Assembly (NCBI GenBank): GCA_002372505.1 | Contig: DFGY01000110.1 | Span: forward strand, 1 to 12,645 | Direction: 5' to 3' | From: Firmicutes bacterium UBA3738 | GTDB lineage: Bacteria; Bacillota; Clostridia; Peptostreptococcales; Anaerovoracaceae | Length of the DNA stretch: 12,645 bases | In this document: in pieces, positions 6,540 to 12,645 of the stretch | Numbering within the stretch: position 1 is the stretch's first letter | Layout: each line of letters starts with the position of its first letter | Made by a program: the position numbers and the translations under genes | Notes under the pieces: generated by a model | Told to the model about the DNA's origin: nothing | The model's database searches: none | The model's input: only the letters and a program-made list of their open reading frames with translations

Positions 6540-7556
6540 ATGTATTCAGAAAACCTGATTAAATTATTAATAATATTAATTGTAGCTTTCGCACTGGGGA
6601 CCCTCTTTACCAAGGGGATCATTCCCGTGCTCAGAAAAAAGCAGATGGGACAGAATATCCGTGAGGAAGGTCCGGAGGCTCACAAGTCAAAGGCCGGCAC
6701 CCCTTCCATGGGCGGTGTGGCAATTGCCGGGGCAGTAACCATAACTGCGATTTTCGGCTATTTGCTCTGCGGGAAATCCTGGGTGTCCGTGGCAAATGAA
6801 GTAAGCGTAGCCCACCTGATAGCAATACTGGCAGGCTTTCTGCTTTTCGGGCTCCTCGGCTTTATAGACGATTACCTTAAGGTTATTAAAAAAGAAAACG
6901 AAGGATTTAAAGTCCTTCCCAAATTTATATGTCAGATGGTGATAGCTATAGGGCTGGCATTTTTCATGGCTCATGCCATTCCCGGCGGAACGGAAGTCTA
7001 CATTCCCATATACGGACAGCACGTCGACTTTGGAGGACTGTTCGTACCCTTTGCAGTTTTCACAATTCTCGCAATGGTAAATGCGGTAAACTTTACCGAC
7101 GGCCTGGACGGCCTTGCCTCCAGCGTCACCATAATCGTGTCACTGGCTCTTTGCATCATCGGACTTAAGGTGGTGGAGCCGGGCAGCATGGCTTCGGCAG
7201 TATTTTCCGTAGCCCTTATAGGCGGCCTTGGGGGATTCCTCGTATACAACCACCATCCGGCCAAGATATTCATGGGGGACACAGGCTCCATGGCGCTTGG
7301 CGGCGGTATTACAATGGCAGCATTTGCGATGAAGGCGGAGCTATTCTTGCCGGTCATCGGAATTATATATTTACTTGAGGTTCTTTCCGTGTGCATACAG
7401 GTTTCTTACTTTAAGGCGACTCACGGAAAAAGAATATTCAGGATGACACCGCTGCATCATCATTTTGAACTTGGCGGTATGAGTGAGAATGGCGTAGTGG
7501 CACTTTTCAGCGGAATAACTGCTGCATTCTGCCTTGTGGCCGTTCTGATAGGATAG
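6540..7556 (+). CDS. mraY: Phospho-N-acetylmuramoyl-pentapeptide-transferase
   Basis: Polytopic membrane enzyme that transfers phospho-MurNAc-pentapeptide from UDP to undecaprenyl phosphate, making lipid I. The 338-residue protein has about ten hydrophobic helices. Its motifs include the cytoplasmic acidic FIDDYLK (108-114, Asp110/Asp111), NFTDGLDGL (184-192) and MGDTG (245-249, Asp247). The C-terminal TPLHHHFEL has the three-histidine cluster (306-308). An early loop has KSKAGTPSMGG, also conserved. AAGGAAG (6527-6533) precedes ATG 6540. It is 32 nt after murF and 9 nt before murD. Confidence 0.97.
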   Translation: MYSENLIKLLIILIVAFALGTLFTKGIIPVLRKKQMGQNIREEGPEAHKSKAGTPSMGGVAIAGAVTITAIFGYLLCGKSWVSVANEVSVAHLIAILAGFLLFGLLGFIDDYLKVIKKENEGFKVLPKFICQMVIAIGLAFFMAHAIPGGTEVYIPIYGQHVDFGGLFVPFAVFTILAMVNAVNFTDGLDGLASSVTIIVSLALCIIGLKVVEPGSMASAVFSVALIGGLGGFLVYNHHPAKIFMGDTGSMALGGGITMAAFAMKAELFLPVIGIIYLLEVLSVCIQVSYFKATHGKRIFRMTPLHHHFELGGMSENGVVALFSGITAAFCLVAVLIG

Positions 7557-7565
7557 GAGAAAGCG

Positions 7566-8939
7566 ATGAGTATGAAAGAAACTTACAGTGAAAAGAAAGT
7601 GCTCGTCATAGGTATGGGGCGTTCAGGCCTGGCGGCTGCCGATGCCCTGATAAAATGCGGAGCAAAGGTCAGCATCCAGGATTCGAAAAAGGATTGCCTG
7701 ACAAATGAATGGAAGAAAAAATTCGAGGTAGCCGGAGTGAAATTTTTCCTCGGCGGTGTGCCTGCGGATATGAGTGCATTTGATGTACTGGTTGTAAGTC
7801 CCGGGGTTCCGACAAAGCTGGATTTCATCCAGGATGGAATAAAGGGCGGAGCCAAGCTTATCGGCGAGCTGGAGCTTGCTTACGAAATCGGCAAGGGAAA
7901 TTACATAGCCATTACAGGCACAAACGGCAAGACTACAACTACGACTCTTGTGGGAGAAATATTTAAGGCATCCGGAAGAAAGACGGATGTAGTTGGAAAC
8001 ATTGGACTGGCAGTTGCTACAAAGGCTCTGGACGCTACAGATGACGAGTGGCTGGTAACGGAAACCAGCAGCTTCCAGCTTGATACCATAGATAAGTTCA
8101 GACCTAAGGTGGCGGCCATTCTCAATCTTGCGCCGGACCATCTGGACAGGCACGGCTCCTATGAAAACTACATAGCTGCAAAGGCGAGAGTTTTTGAAAA
8201 TCAGACAGAAGAAGACTACGTAGTCTTAAACGGCGATGATGAAGAGGTAATGAAGCTTGCGGAAACTGCAGCATCAAAAGTTGTTCTCTTCAGCAGGAAG
8301 GAAGAGCCTGACTTTGGAGCCTTTGTCAAGGACGGAGTAATTACCATAAAAGAGGAAGGCAAAGAAACGGGACTGTGCAAGGCAGACGAGCTCCTCATTC
8401 CCGGCAGCCACAATTTAGAAAACGCACTGGCTGCAGCGGCAATTTCCTACTTTGCCGGAATAGAGCCTGGTGTAATCACAAAGGTTCTGAAGGAGTTCAA
8501 AGGCGTTGAGCACAGAATAGAGGACTGCGGAGAGGTTAAGGGCGTAAAGTTTGTTAACGACTCCAAGGGCACAAACCCGGATGCAGCCATAAAAGCAATT
8601 CGGGCAATGGATACGGATATAATTCTCATAGCCGGAGGATATGACAAGGGATCGGACTTCGGCGAATTTGTCGGCGAGTTTGGCGACAAGGTAAAGCAGG
8701 TGGTCTTACTTGGAAAGACTGCGGTGAAAATAAAAGAAGCTGCCGAAAAGGCAGGATATAAAAATACAACCATACTCGGCGACATGGAGAGCTGCGTCAG
8801 CGAGGCTGCGCGCCTGGCTCACAGCGGGGACACGGTGCTTCTGTCACCGGCCTGCGCCAGCTGGGATATGTACGACAATTTCGAGCAGCGTGGCGAGCAC
8901 TTTAAAGAGTGCGTTGAAAAATTAAGAAAGTTAGGCTAA
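7566..8939 (+). CDS. murD: UDP-N-acetylmuramoylalanine--D-glutamate ligase
   Basis: ATP-dependent ligase that adds D-glutamate to UDP-MurNAc-L-Ala in the cytoplasm. The 457-residue product starts with a Rossmann-like UDP-binding domain (VLVIGMGRSGLAAA). It has the ATP loop ITGTNGKTT (116-124, Lys122) and ETSSFQLD. NLAPDHLDRHGSYENYIAAKARVF follows, in which Lys206 is at the position of the carbamylated lysine. The C-terminal domain has NDSKGTNPDA and the MurD-specific SPACASWDMYDNFEQRG. AGGAGA at 7555-7560 overlaps the mraY stop and lies 5 nt before ATG 7566. A second in-frame ATG two codons later is possible but worse spaced. Confidence 0.96.
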   Translation: MSMKETYSEKKVLVIGMGRSGLAAADALIKCGAKVSIQDSKKDCLTNEWKKKFEVAGVKFFLGGVPADMSAFDVLVVSPGVPTKLDFIQDGIKGGAKLIGELELAYEIGKGNYIAITGTNGKTTTTTLVGEIFKASGRKTDVVGNIGLAVATKALDATDDEWLVTETSSFQLDTIDKFRPKVAAILNLAPDHLDRHGSYENYIAAKARVFENQTEEDYVVLNGDDEEVMKLAETAASKVVLFSRKEEPDFGAFVKDGVITIKEEGKETGLCKADELLIPGSHNLENALAAAAISYFAGIEPGVITKVLKEFKGVEHRIEDCGEVKGVKFVNDSKGTNPDAAIKAIRAMDTDIILIAGGYDKGSDFGEFVGEFGDKVKQVVLLGKTAVKIKEAAEKAGYKNTTILGDMESCVSEAARLAHSGDTVLLSPACASWDMYDNFEQRGEHFKECVEKLRKLG

Positions 8940-8945
8940 AGATAA

Positions 8946-10100
8946 ATGGAACAAACGGCAAGCGAAACTACGGTTAAAATAAAGAGAAAGAGAAAAATGA
9001 AGTCGGCGGATTTTATTCTTGTGCTGCTTACTCTTTTGCTTGTCATTTTCGGAATAATAATGGTGTTCAGCTCCAGCTATTACTGGTCCATTGACCGCTT
9101 CGGACATCCCTATCACTTCCTTATCAGGGATATTTTCTGGGCAGGTACCGGATTTGTTTTAATGCTGGGAGCCATGATTGTGGACTACCACAAAATAGCC
9201 AGCAAGAAGATTGCCATTGGTGCTCTTGTTGTGAGCGTCGTTCTTCTGGGATTAATATTCACGCCGCTGGGTATGAATATAAACGGCGCCACCAGATGGG
9301 TTGGAATCGGCCCGGTGACTGTAATGCCCGGTGAGCTTTCCAAGCTGTGCGCTATCATATTCGTAGCCTGGTATTTTTCGTCCAAGCCTGACAGGGTAGT
9401 GTCCCTTTTGCGCGGCACCATTCCCATGCTGTTTCTCTGCGCCGTATACGGCGGCCTCATTATGATGCAGCCCAATATGTCTACGGCTATTACCGTTGTG
9501 TTCATCATAATATCGATGACCTTCATTGCCGGAATGAAGTTATTTCATTTGCTTGTGACCTTCGGACTCGGCGGCCTTGCTGCAGGTGCCATGGTGTTCA
9601 CGGACAAGGATGGATACAGGCTTAGGAGAGTAACCAGTTTTCTGGATCCCTTTAAGGATGAGCTGGGTGACGGCTACCAAGTAGTTCAGTCACTGCTGGC
9701 CCTGGGCTCCGGAGGACTTACAGGTGTGGGCCTGGGCAAGAGTGTACAGAAAAATCTTTACTTGCCCGAGCCGCAAAATGATTTTATACTGGCTATAATA
9801 GGCGAGGAACTGGGATTTGTGGCAATGATACTATTGCTACTGGTCTATCTGGTTATGATATGGAGTGGCATCAGAATTGCAATCAGCGCTCCGGATCGTC
9901 TGGGAATGCTCCTGGCTTCCGGTGTGACGGCTATGATTGGAGTGCAGGTCATACTGAACGTTGCAGTTGTAACTTCTTCCATGCCTCCGACCGGCGTAAC
10001 TCTTCCGTTTATAAGCTACGGAGGAAACGCTCTGTGGATGTTTATGATTTCTATGGGTATACTGCTGAACGTATCGCGGCAGTGTAAAGATGAAGAATAA
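8946..10100 (+). CDS. ftsW: Septal peptidoglycan glycosyltransferase FtsW (SEDS family)
   Basis: Polytopic SEDS protein that polymerises lipid II into glycan strands, acting with the class B PBP encoded upstream. The 384-residue protein has a basic N-terminal tail (KIKRKRKMK) and about ten membrane helices. Family motifs are NGATRW (113-118), PGELSK, and the large extracellular loop GDGYQVVQSLLALGSGG followed by PEPQNDFILAIIGEELG. Asp279 in that loop sits at the catalytic aspartate position. The C-terminal part has PPTGVTLPFISYGGN (SYGGN at 357-361). FtsW is preferred over RodA because of the dcw location and the paired ftsI. The gene lies 6 nt after murD with only a weak ribosome site (TTAGG), suggesting coupling. 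Confidence 0.94.
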   Translation: MEQTASETTVKIKRKRKMKSADFILVLLTLLLVIFGIIMVFSSSYYWSIDRFGHPYHFLIRDIFWAGTGFVLMLGAMIVDYHKIASKKIAIGALVVSVVLLGLIFTPLGMNINGATRWVGIGPVTVMPGELSKLCAIIFVAWYFSSKPDRVVSLLRGTIPMLFLCAVYGGLIMMQPNMSTAITVVFIIISMTFIAGMKLFHLLVTFGLGGLAAGAMVFTDKDGYRLRRVTSFLDPFKDELGDGYQVVQSLLALGSGGLTGVGLGKSVQKNLYLPEPQNDFILAIIGEELGFVAMILLLLVYLVMIWSGIRIAISAPDRLGMLLASGVTAMIGVQVILNVAVVTSSMPPTGVTLPFISYGGNALWMFMISMGILLNVSRQCKDEE

Positions 10101-10114
10101 ATAGGAGCAAAGAG

Positions 10115-11209
10115 ATGAGGGTCATAATGACAGGTGGTGGCACAGGCGGCCACATATATCCGGCGATAGCTATTGCGGATAAAATTATGGAACGTACCGA
10201 GGGCAGTGAAATATTGTTTGTCGGTACTTCTCATGGTCTTGAAAAAGATTTGGTACCTCATGCCGGTTACGAAATAAAGTTTGTAACTGCCAGCGGAATA
10301 AACAGAAAGAATCTTCTCAAGAATATAAAGGTCTTTGCGGACTACAACAAAGGGAAGAAAGAAGCGAGAAAAATAGTTGAGGACTTTAAGCCTGACATAG
10401 TCATCGGCACCGGCGGATACGCCAGCGGCCCTATTGTCAGAGTGGCGGCTTCCATGGGCATTGCCTGCTACGTCCAGGAGCAAAATGCATTCCCCGGCGT
10501 CACAAATAAGATGCTGGAGCGGTATGTGGAAAAGGTCTTCCTGGGATTTGAGGAAGCGGGAAAATATTTTAAGCATCCGGAGAAGCACGTTGTCAGCGGC
10601 AACCCGGTGAGAGCGGATTTCTGTAATTTCGACAGAGCCAAGGCCAGAGAGGCTCTCGGTCTTAAAGAAGATGATATAATGCTCCTTTCCTTTGGCGGCA
10701 GCCAGGGAGCGGGGAGAATCAATAAAGCCATGATCGATGTGGTTAAGAAATTCAGCGGCGAGGAAAATGTTAAAGTTTTCTTTGCCACAGGTAAGGCCTA
10801 CTACGAGCCTATAGTTACCGAGCTGAATGATTTGGGAATAGATACTCACAGTAACATTAATATAATGGAATATATCAGCGACATGCAGGATTATCTTTCG
10901 GCTGCTGACCTGGTAATTGCAAGAAGCGGGGCCCTTACCATTTCGGAAATTGCCATTTGCGGCAGACCGTCCATTCTCATTCCATCACCAAATGTTACCG
11001 GAGATCATCAGACCTTCAACGCCAAAGCCATTGCCGACAAGGGTGGTGCTCTGCTCCTTCCTGAAGCCGAGCTCAGCGGCGAAAGGCTGGTATCCGAAAT
11101 AGAGGGACTGATATCAGACAAAGACAAGCTTGATGAAATGTCGAAATGCGCCCTTGGCTGCGGTCAGAGTGATTCGGCTGACATCATTTACTATAGCATC
11201 ATTACTTAA
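10115..11209 (+). CDS. murG: UDP-GlcNAc:lipid I N-acetylglucosaminyltransferase
   Basis: Membrane-associated GT-B (GT28) enzyme that adds GlcNAc to lipid I, making lipid II. The 364-residue protein begins MRVIMTGGGTGGHIYP, with the first glycine-rich loop at 7-12 and His13. GTGGYASGP and EQNAFPGVTNK follow. The C-terminal domain has the second loop GGSQGA (194-199) and ARSGALTISEIA with Glu278, equivalent to the residue that contacts the UDP ribose. CGRPSILIPSP and DHQTFNAKAIADKGGA come next. Length and C-terminus are normal for the family. AGGAG (10103-10107) precedes ATG 10115 by 7 nt; it is 14 nt after ftsW. Confidence 0.97.
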   Translation: MRVIMTGGGTGGHIYPAIAIADKIMERTEGSEILFVGTSHGLEKDLVPHAGYEIKFVTASGINRKNLLKNIKVFADYNKGKKEARKIVEDFKPDIVIGTGGYASGPIVRVAASMGIACYVQEQNAFPGVTNKMLERYVEKVFLGFEEAGKYFKHPEKHVVSGNPVRADFCNFDRAKAREALGLKEDDIMLLSFGGSQGAGRINKAMIDVVKKFSGEENVKVFFATGKAYYEPIVTELNDLGIDTHSNINIMEYISDMQDYLSAADLVIARSGALTISEIAICGRPSILIPSPNVTGDHQTFNAKAIADKGGALLLPEAELSGERLVSEIEGLISDKDKLDEMSKCALGCGQSDSADIIYYSIIT

Positions 11210-11215
11210 AAGCGC

Positions 11216-12301
11216 ATGGACGAACGGGAAGAATTCGAGGAAAAAGAGGAGTACGAAGAGTACGAAGAATACGACGAGGAATTTGAAGATGATGAAGATG
11301 ACCGGGAGGATGACTGGTACTACGAAGAGCCGGCAGCCCCGGAATCTTTTGATGAGCAGGAATATTACGAGTCCGAATCTTATGAATCCGAAGCCTTCGA
11401 TCCGGAAGAATTCTACGAGCACGACCCTGACAACGAGTGGACTGTCGTAACTCAAGGTTTTTACGAGCAGTACGGGGCGGAAATTCAAAGATCCATGAAG
11501 GAGTACTCCCAAGAGGATGTAATGGAGGAGTACGAAGAAGAGGATGTAGAAGAGCGGGAGAGAATATTTAAGCCTAAGAAAAAGCGCAGGAAAAAGCATT
11601 ACTTGCTGAAGTTCCTGGCCTTTTGCGTCGTAGTTGGAATGATAATAGGCATAGGGCTTTCGCCTATTTTCGAAATAAAAGAGATTAAGGTTGAAGGAGC
11701 CGCCAACAACAAGTCGGATCAGATTATAAAGTCCAGCGGAGTGAAAAAGGGAGACAACATTTTTAAAGTCCGCCGCAGCAGTGTTGAAGAGTCCCTGAAG
11801 AAGAACGCATACCTTTCTTCCGTGGACATTGAAAGAAAGCTGCCGGGCACCCTTACAATCGTAGTTAAAGAACGTACGGAAGCGTCATTCATAGCTTATG
11901 GCGGCGATTATCTCATTCTCGATTCCCGGGGCTATATACTCAGAAGGGCAGAGAAGAAGCCTAAGCTGACTGAGCTTACCAATGTAAAAATTACAGACAT
12001 GAACATTGGCGAGCAAATAGGAGTCAAGGACAGCGAAACCTTCGAAAAGTGCCTGGAAATAATATCTTCCATGGGCACTGCCGATTTATTCTTCAAAAAA
12101 ATCTCCGTCAAAGGAGTAATGGTCAGGGCCTACATTAAGGACAATTTCCTCTGCAAGGGCAAGGCCGAAAATCTAATGAAGAATATGGAGAACGGCAACA
12201 TTAAGAGCATCCTTCGCGATCTGCGCAAAAAGGGCAAGAAAAAGGGCACCATTATCATTACCGACGACAAGTACTGCTCCTACAGCCCCAAAGTCGAATA
12301 G
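11216..12301 (+). CDS. divIB: Cell-division protein DivIB/FtsQ with a long hyperacidic N-terminal tail
   Basis: Bitopic divisome protein that binds the FtsL-DivIC pair. The 361-residue product has four parts. First is a cytoplasmic tail (1-118) with 55 Asp/Glu and 13 Tyr, including EEYEEYEEYDEE at 11-22. Then come a basic patch KPKKKRRKKH (119-128) and one membrane helix (about 129-149). The POTRA domain begins FEIKEIKVEG (152-161) and ends near 220 after ERKLPGTLTIVVKE. The rest is the beta domain, with YLILDSRGYILRR, and a basic C-terminal stretch. Known DivIB proteins have shorter tails, so this one is unusual. It starts 6 nt after murG with no clear ribosome site, so translation is probably coupled to murG. 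It is the last gene of the cluster here; ftsA/ftsZ do not follow within the window. Confidence 0.9.
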   Translation: MDEREEFEEKEEYEEYEEYDEEFEDDEDDREDDWYYEEPAAPESFDEQEYYESESYESEAFDPEEFYEHDPDNEWTVVTQGFYEQYGAEIQRSMKEYSQEDVMEEYEEEDVEERERIFKPKKKRRKKHYLLKFLAFCVVVGMIIGIGLSPIFEIKEIKVEGAANNKSDQIIKSSGVKKGDNIFKVRRSSVEESLKKNAYLSSVDIERKLPGTLTIVVKERTEASFIAYGGDYLILDSRGYILRRAEKKPKLTELTNVKITDMNIGEQIGVKDSETFEKCLEIISSMGTADLFFKKISVKGVMVRAYIKDNFLCKGKAENLMKNMENGNIKSILRDLRKKGKKKGTIIITDDKYCSYSPKVE

Positions 12302-12309
12302 AGTTGTAT

Positions 12310-12341
12310 AGCGTTTCACGGGGACAGGCTTTTTGTTTCAC
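12310..12341 (+). repeat. Solo type A repeat downstream of divIB
   Basis: A 32-bp perfect match to the reverse complement of 1184-1215: GTTTCAC (12313-12319), the 15-nt GGGGACAGGCTTTTT (12320-12334), then GTTTCAC (12335-12341). It begins 8 bp after the divIB stop, in the same orientation to its upstream gene as the copy after lgt. No partner inverted copy is seen before the window ends. It may be a solo REP-like unit, or the left end of an element that continues beyond 12645 or was interrupted by the type B element. Confidence 0.88.
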
Positions 12342-12357
12342 CTAAAAAATGTAAATT

Positions 12358-12392
12358 GATGACAAGGAGACGGTTCTCGTGTCATCTTTTGA
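12358..12392 (+). repeat. Type B terminal repeat, left end
   Basis: GATGACA (12358-12364), a 15-nt spacer AGGAGACGGTTCTCG (12365-12379) and TGTCATC (12380-12386). The two 7-bp flanks are perfect reverse complements of each other, so this end is itself a small hairpin. Confidence 0.85.
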
Positions 12393-12611
12393 CAAATATT
12401 TGCTCTTGGGATGTTGAATATATAATCCGGTATTCCTCGCAGACAATCAATGCATGATGTTCATAGCAAATGACCCGTGCGGGAACTCGCGCGGGATTCT
12501 TTGCGCTCAGACAAGCCCGCACGGTGAATCATTTGCTTTATTCACATAACGCTATTGATTGTTGCTGCTCGTCATAATGATTATATATTCAGCATCCTAA
12601 GAGTTTTTCAC

Positions 12612-12645
12612 TCAAAAAGATGACACGAGAACCGTCCCCCTGTCA
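12612..12645 (-). repeat. Type B terminal repeat, right end
   Basis: GATGACA (12619-12625), the 15-nt CGAGAACCGTCCCCC (12626-12640), then TGTCA (12641-12645) at the last base of the window. By symmetry the next two bases should be TC. It is the inverted counterpart of the left end. Confidence 0.85.

Larger units (their letters stand above)
12358..12645. mobile_element. MITE-like long palindromic element (type B), reaching the window edge
   Basis: The two halves are imperfect reverse complements throughout. The ends (12360-12392 and 12612-12645) match with about two substitutions and one indel. Block 12403-12427 pairs with 12579-12603 at 25 positions, two of them G-T wobbles. CAATCAAT (12444-12451) pairs with ATTGATTG (12554-12561). 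AGCAAATGA (12465-12473) pairs with TCATTTGCT (12529-12537). CCGTGCGGG (12475-12483) pairs with CCCGCACGG (12516-12524) near the tip. As RNA it would fold into one long hairpin. No protein is encoded. It shares no sequence with type A except a short GGGGAC-GG core in the ends. It fits a non-autonomous miniature element or a REP-doublet array. Confidence 0.78.

Noticed and set aside
10016..10849. Minus-strand 277-codon frame opposite ftsW/murG
   Set aside because: It is a shadow of murG and the ftsW end, which have full family motifs on the + strand.
11219..11275. Tandem GAG/TAC codon runs at the start of divIB as a DNA repeat or satellite
   Set aside because: The periodicity is explained by Glu-Tyr-rich coding sequence with varied synonymous codons; not an independent repeat.
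1184..12341. CRISPR array from the recurring GTTTCAC-containing repeats
   Set aside because: Only three copies, in mixed orientation and up to 11 kb apart, with no regular spacers and no cas genes.

Overview
The window is a division and cell-wall (dcw) gene cluster, all on the + strand, from a low-to-mid GC Gram-positive-type bacterium. Gene content and style (lgt beside mraZ, a DivIB-type FtsQ, a DivIC/FtsL-like protein) fit Bacillota, most likely class Clostridia. The single class B PBP has no PASTA domain and no spore-specific partner is visible. I cannot name a genus from sequence alone.

Layout. Positions 1-171 are a non-coding leader with a GC-rich hairpin and an extended -10 promoter placed so that the lgt mRNA may be leaderless. 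lgt (172-909) encodes prolipoprotein diacylglyceryl transferase. Positions 910-1423 hold a 299-bp element with 26-bp perfect terminal inverted repeats (915-1213), two hairpins, and the mra promoter region. That promoter region has three 10-bp-phased MraZ-type boxes lying inside a sigmaA-like promoter. Then follow mraZ, rsmH (mraW), an ftsL-like gene, ftsI (class B PBP), murF, mraY, murD, ftsW, murG and divIB/ftsQ, mostly overlapping or a few bases apart. The one larger gap (3211-3319) carries a terminator-like hairpin. murE, which usually sits between ftsI and murF, is absent. After divIB (stop at 12301) come a solo copy of the lgt-downstream repeat (12310-12341) and a second, unrelated 288-bp-or-longer palindromic element (12358-12645) that runs to the window edge.

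How the genes work together. MurF completes UDP-MurNAc-pentapeptide and MurD adds D-Glu earlier in the same pathway. MraY makes lipid I and MurG makes lipid II. FtsW polymerises glycan and FtsI cross-links it at the septum, with FtsL and DivIB as the bitopic regulatory partners. RsmH methylates 16S rRNA and MraZ is the likely autorepressor. Lgt is a lipoprotein-maturation enzyme, apparently transcribed separately.

The genes themselves are ordinary. The least explained material is in the gaps: two families of modular, REP/MITE-like repeats at the boundaries of the cluster, and a hyperacidic, tyrosine-rich N-terminal tail on DivIB. I found no new multi-gene system.
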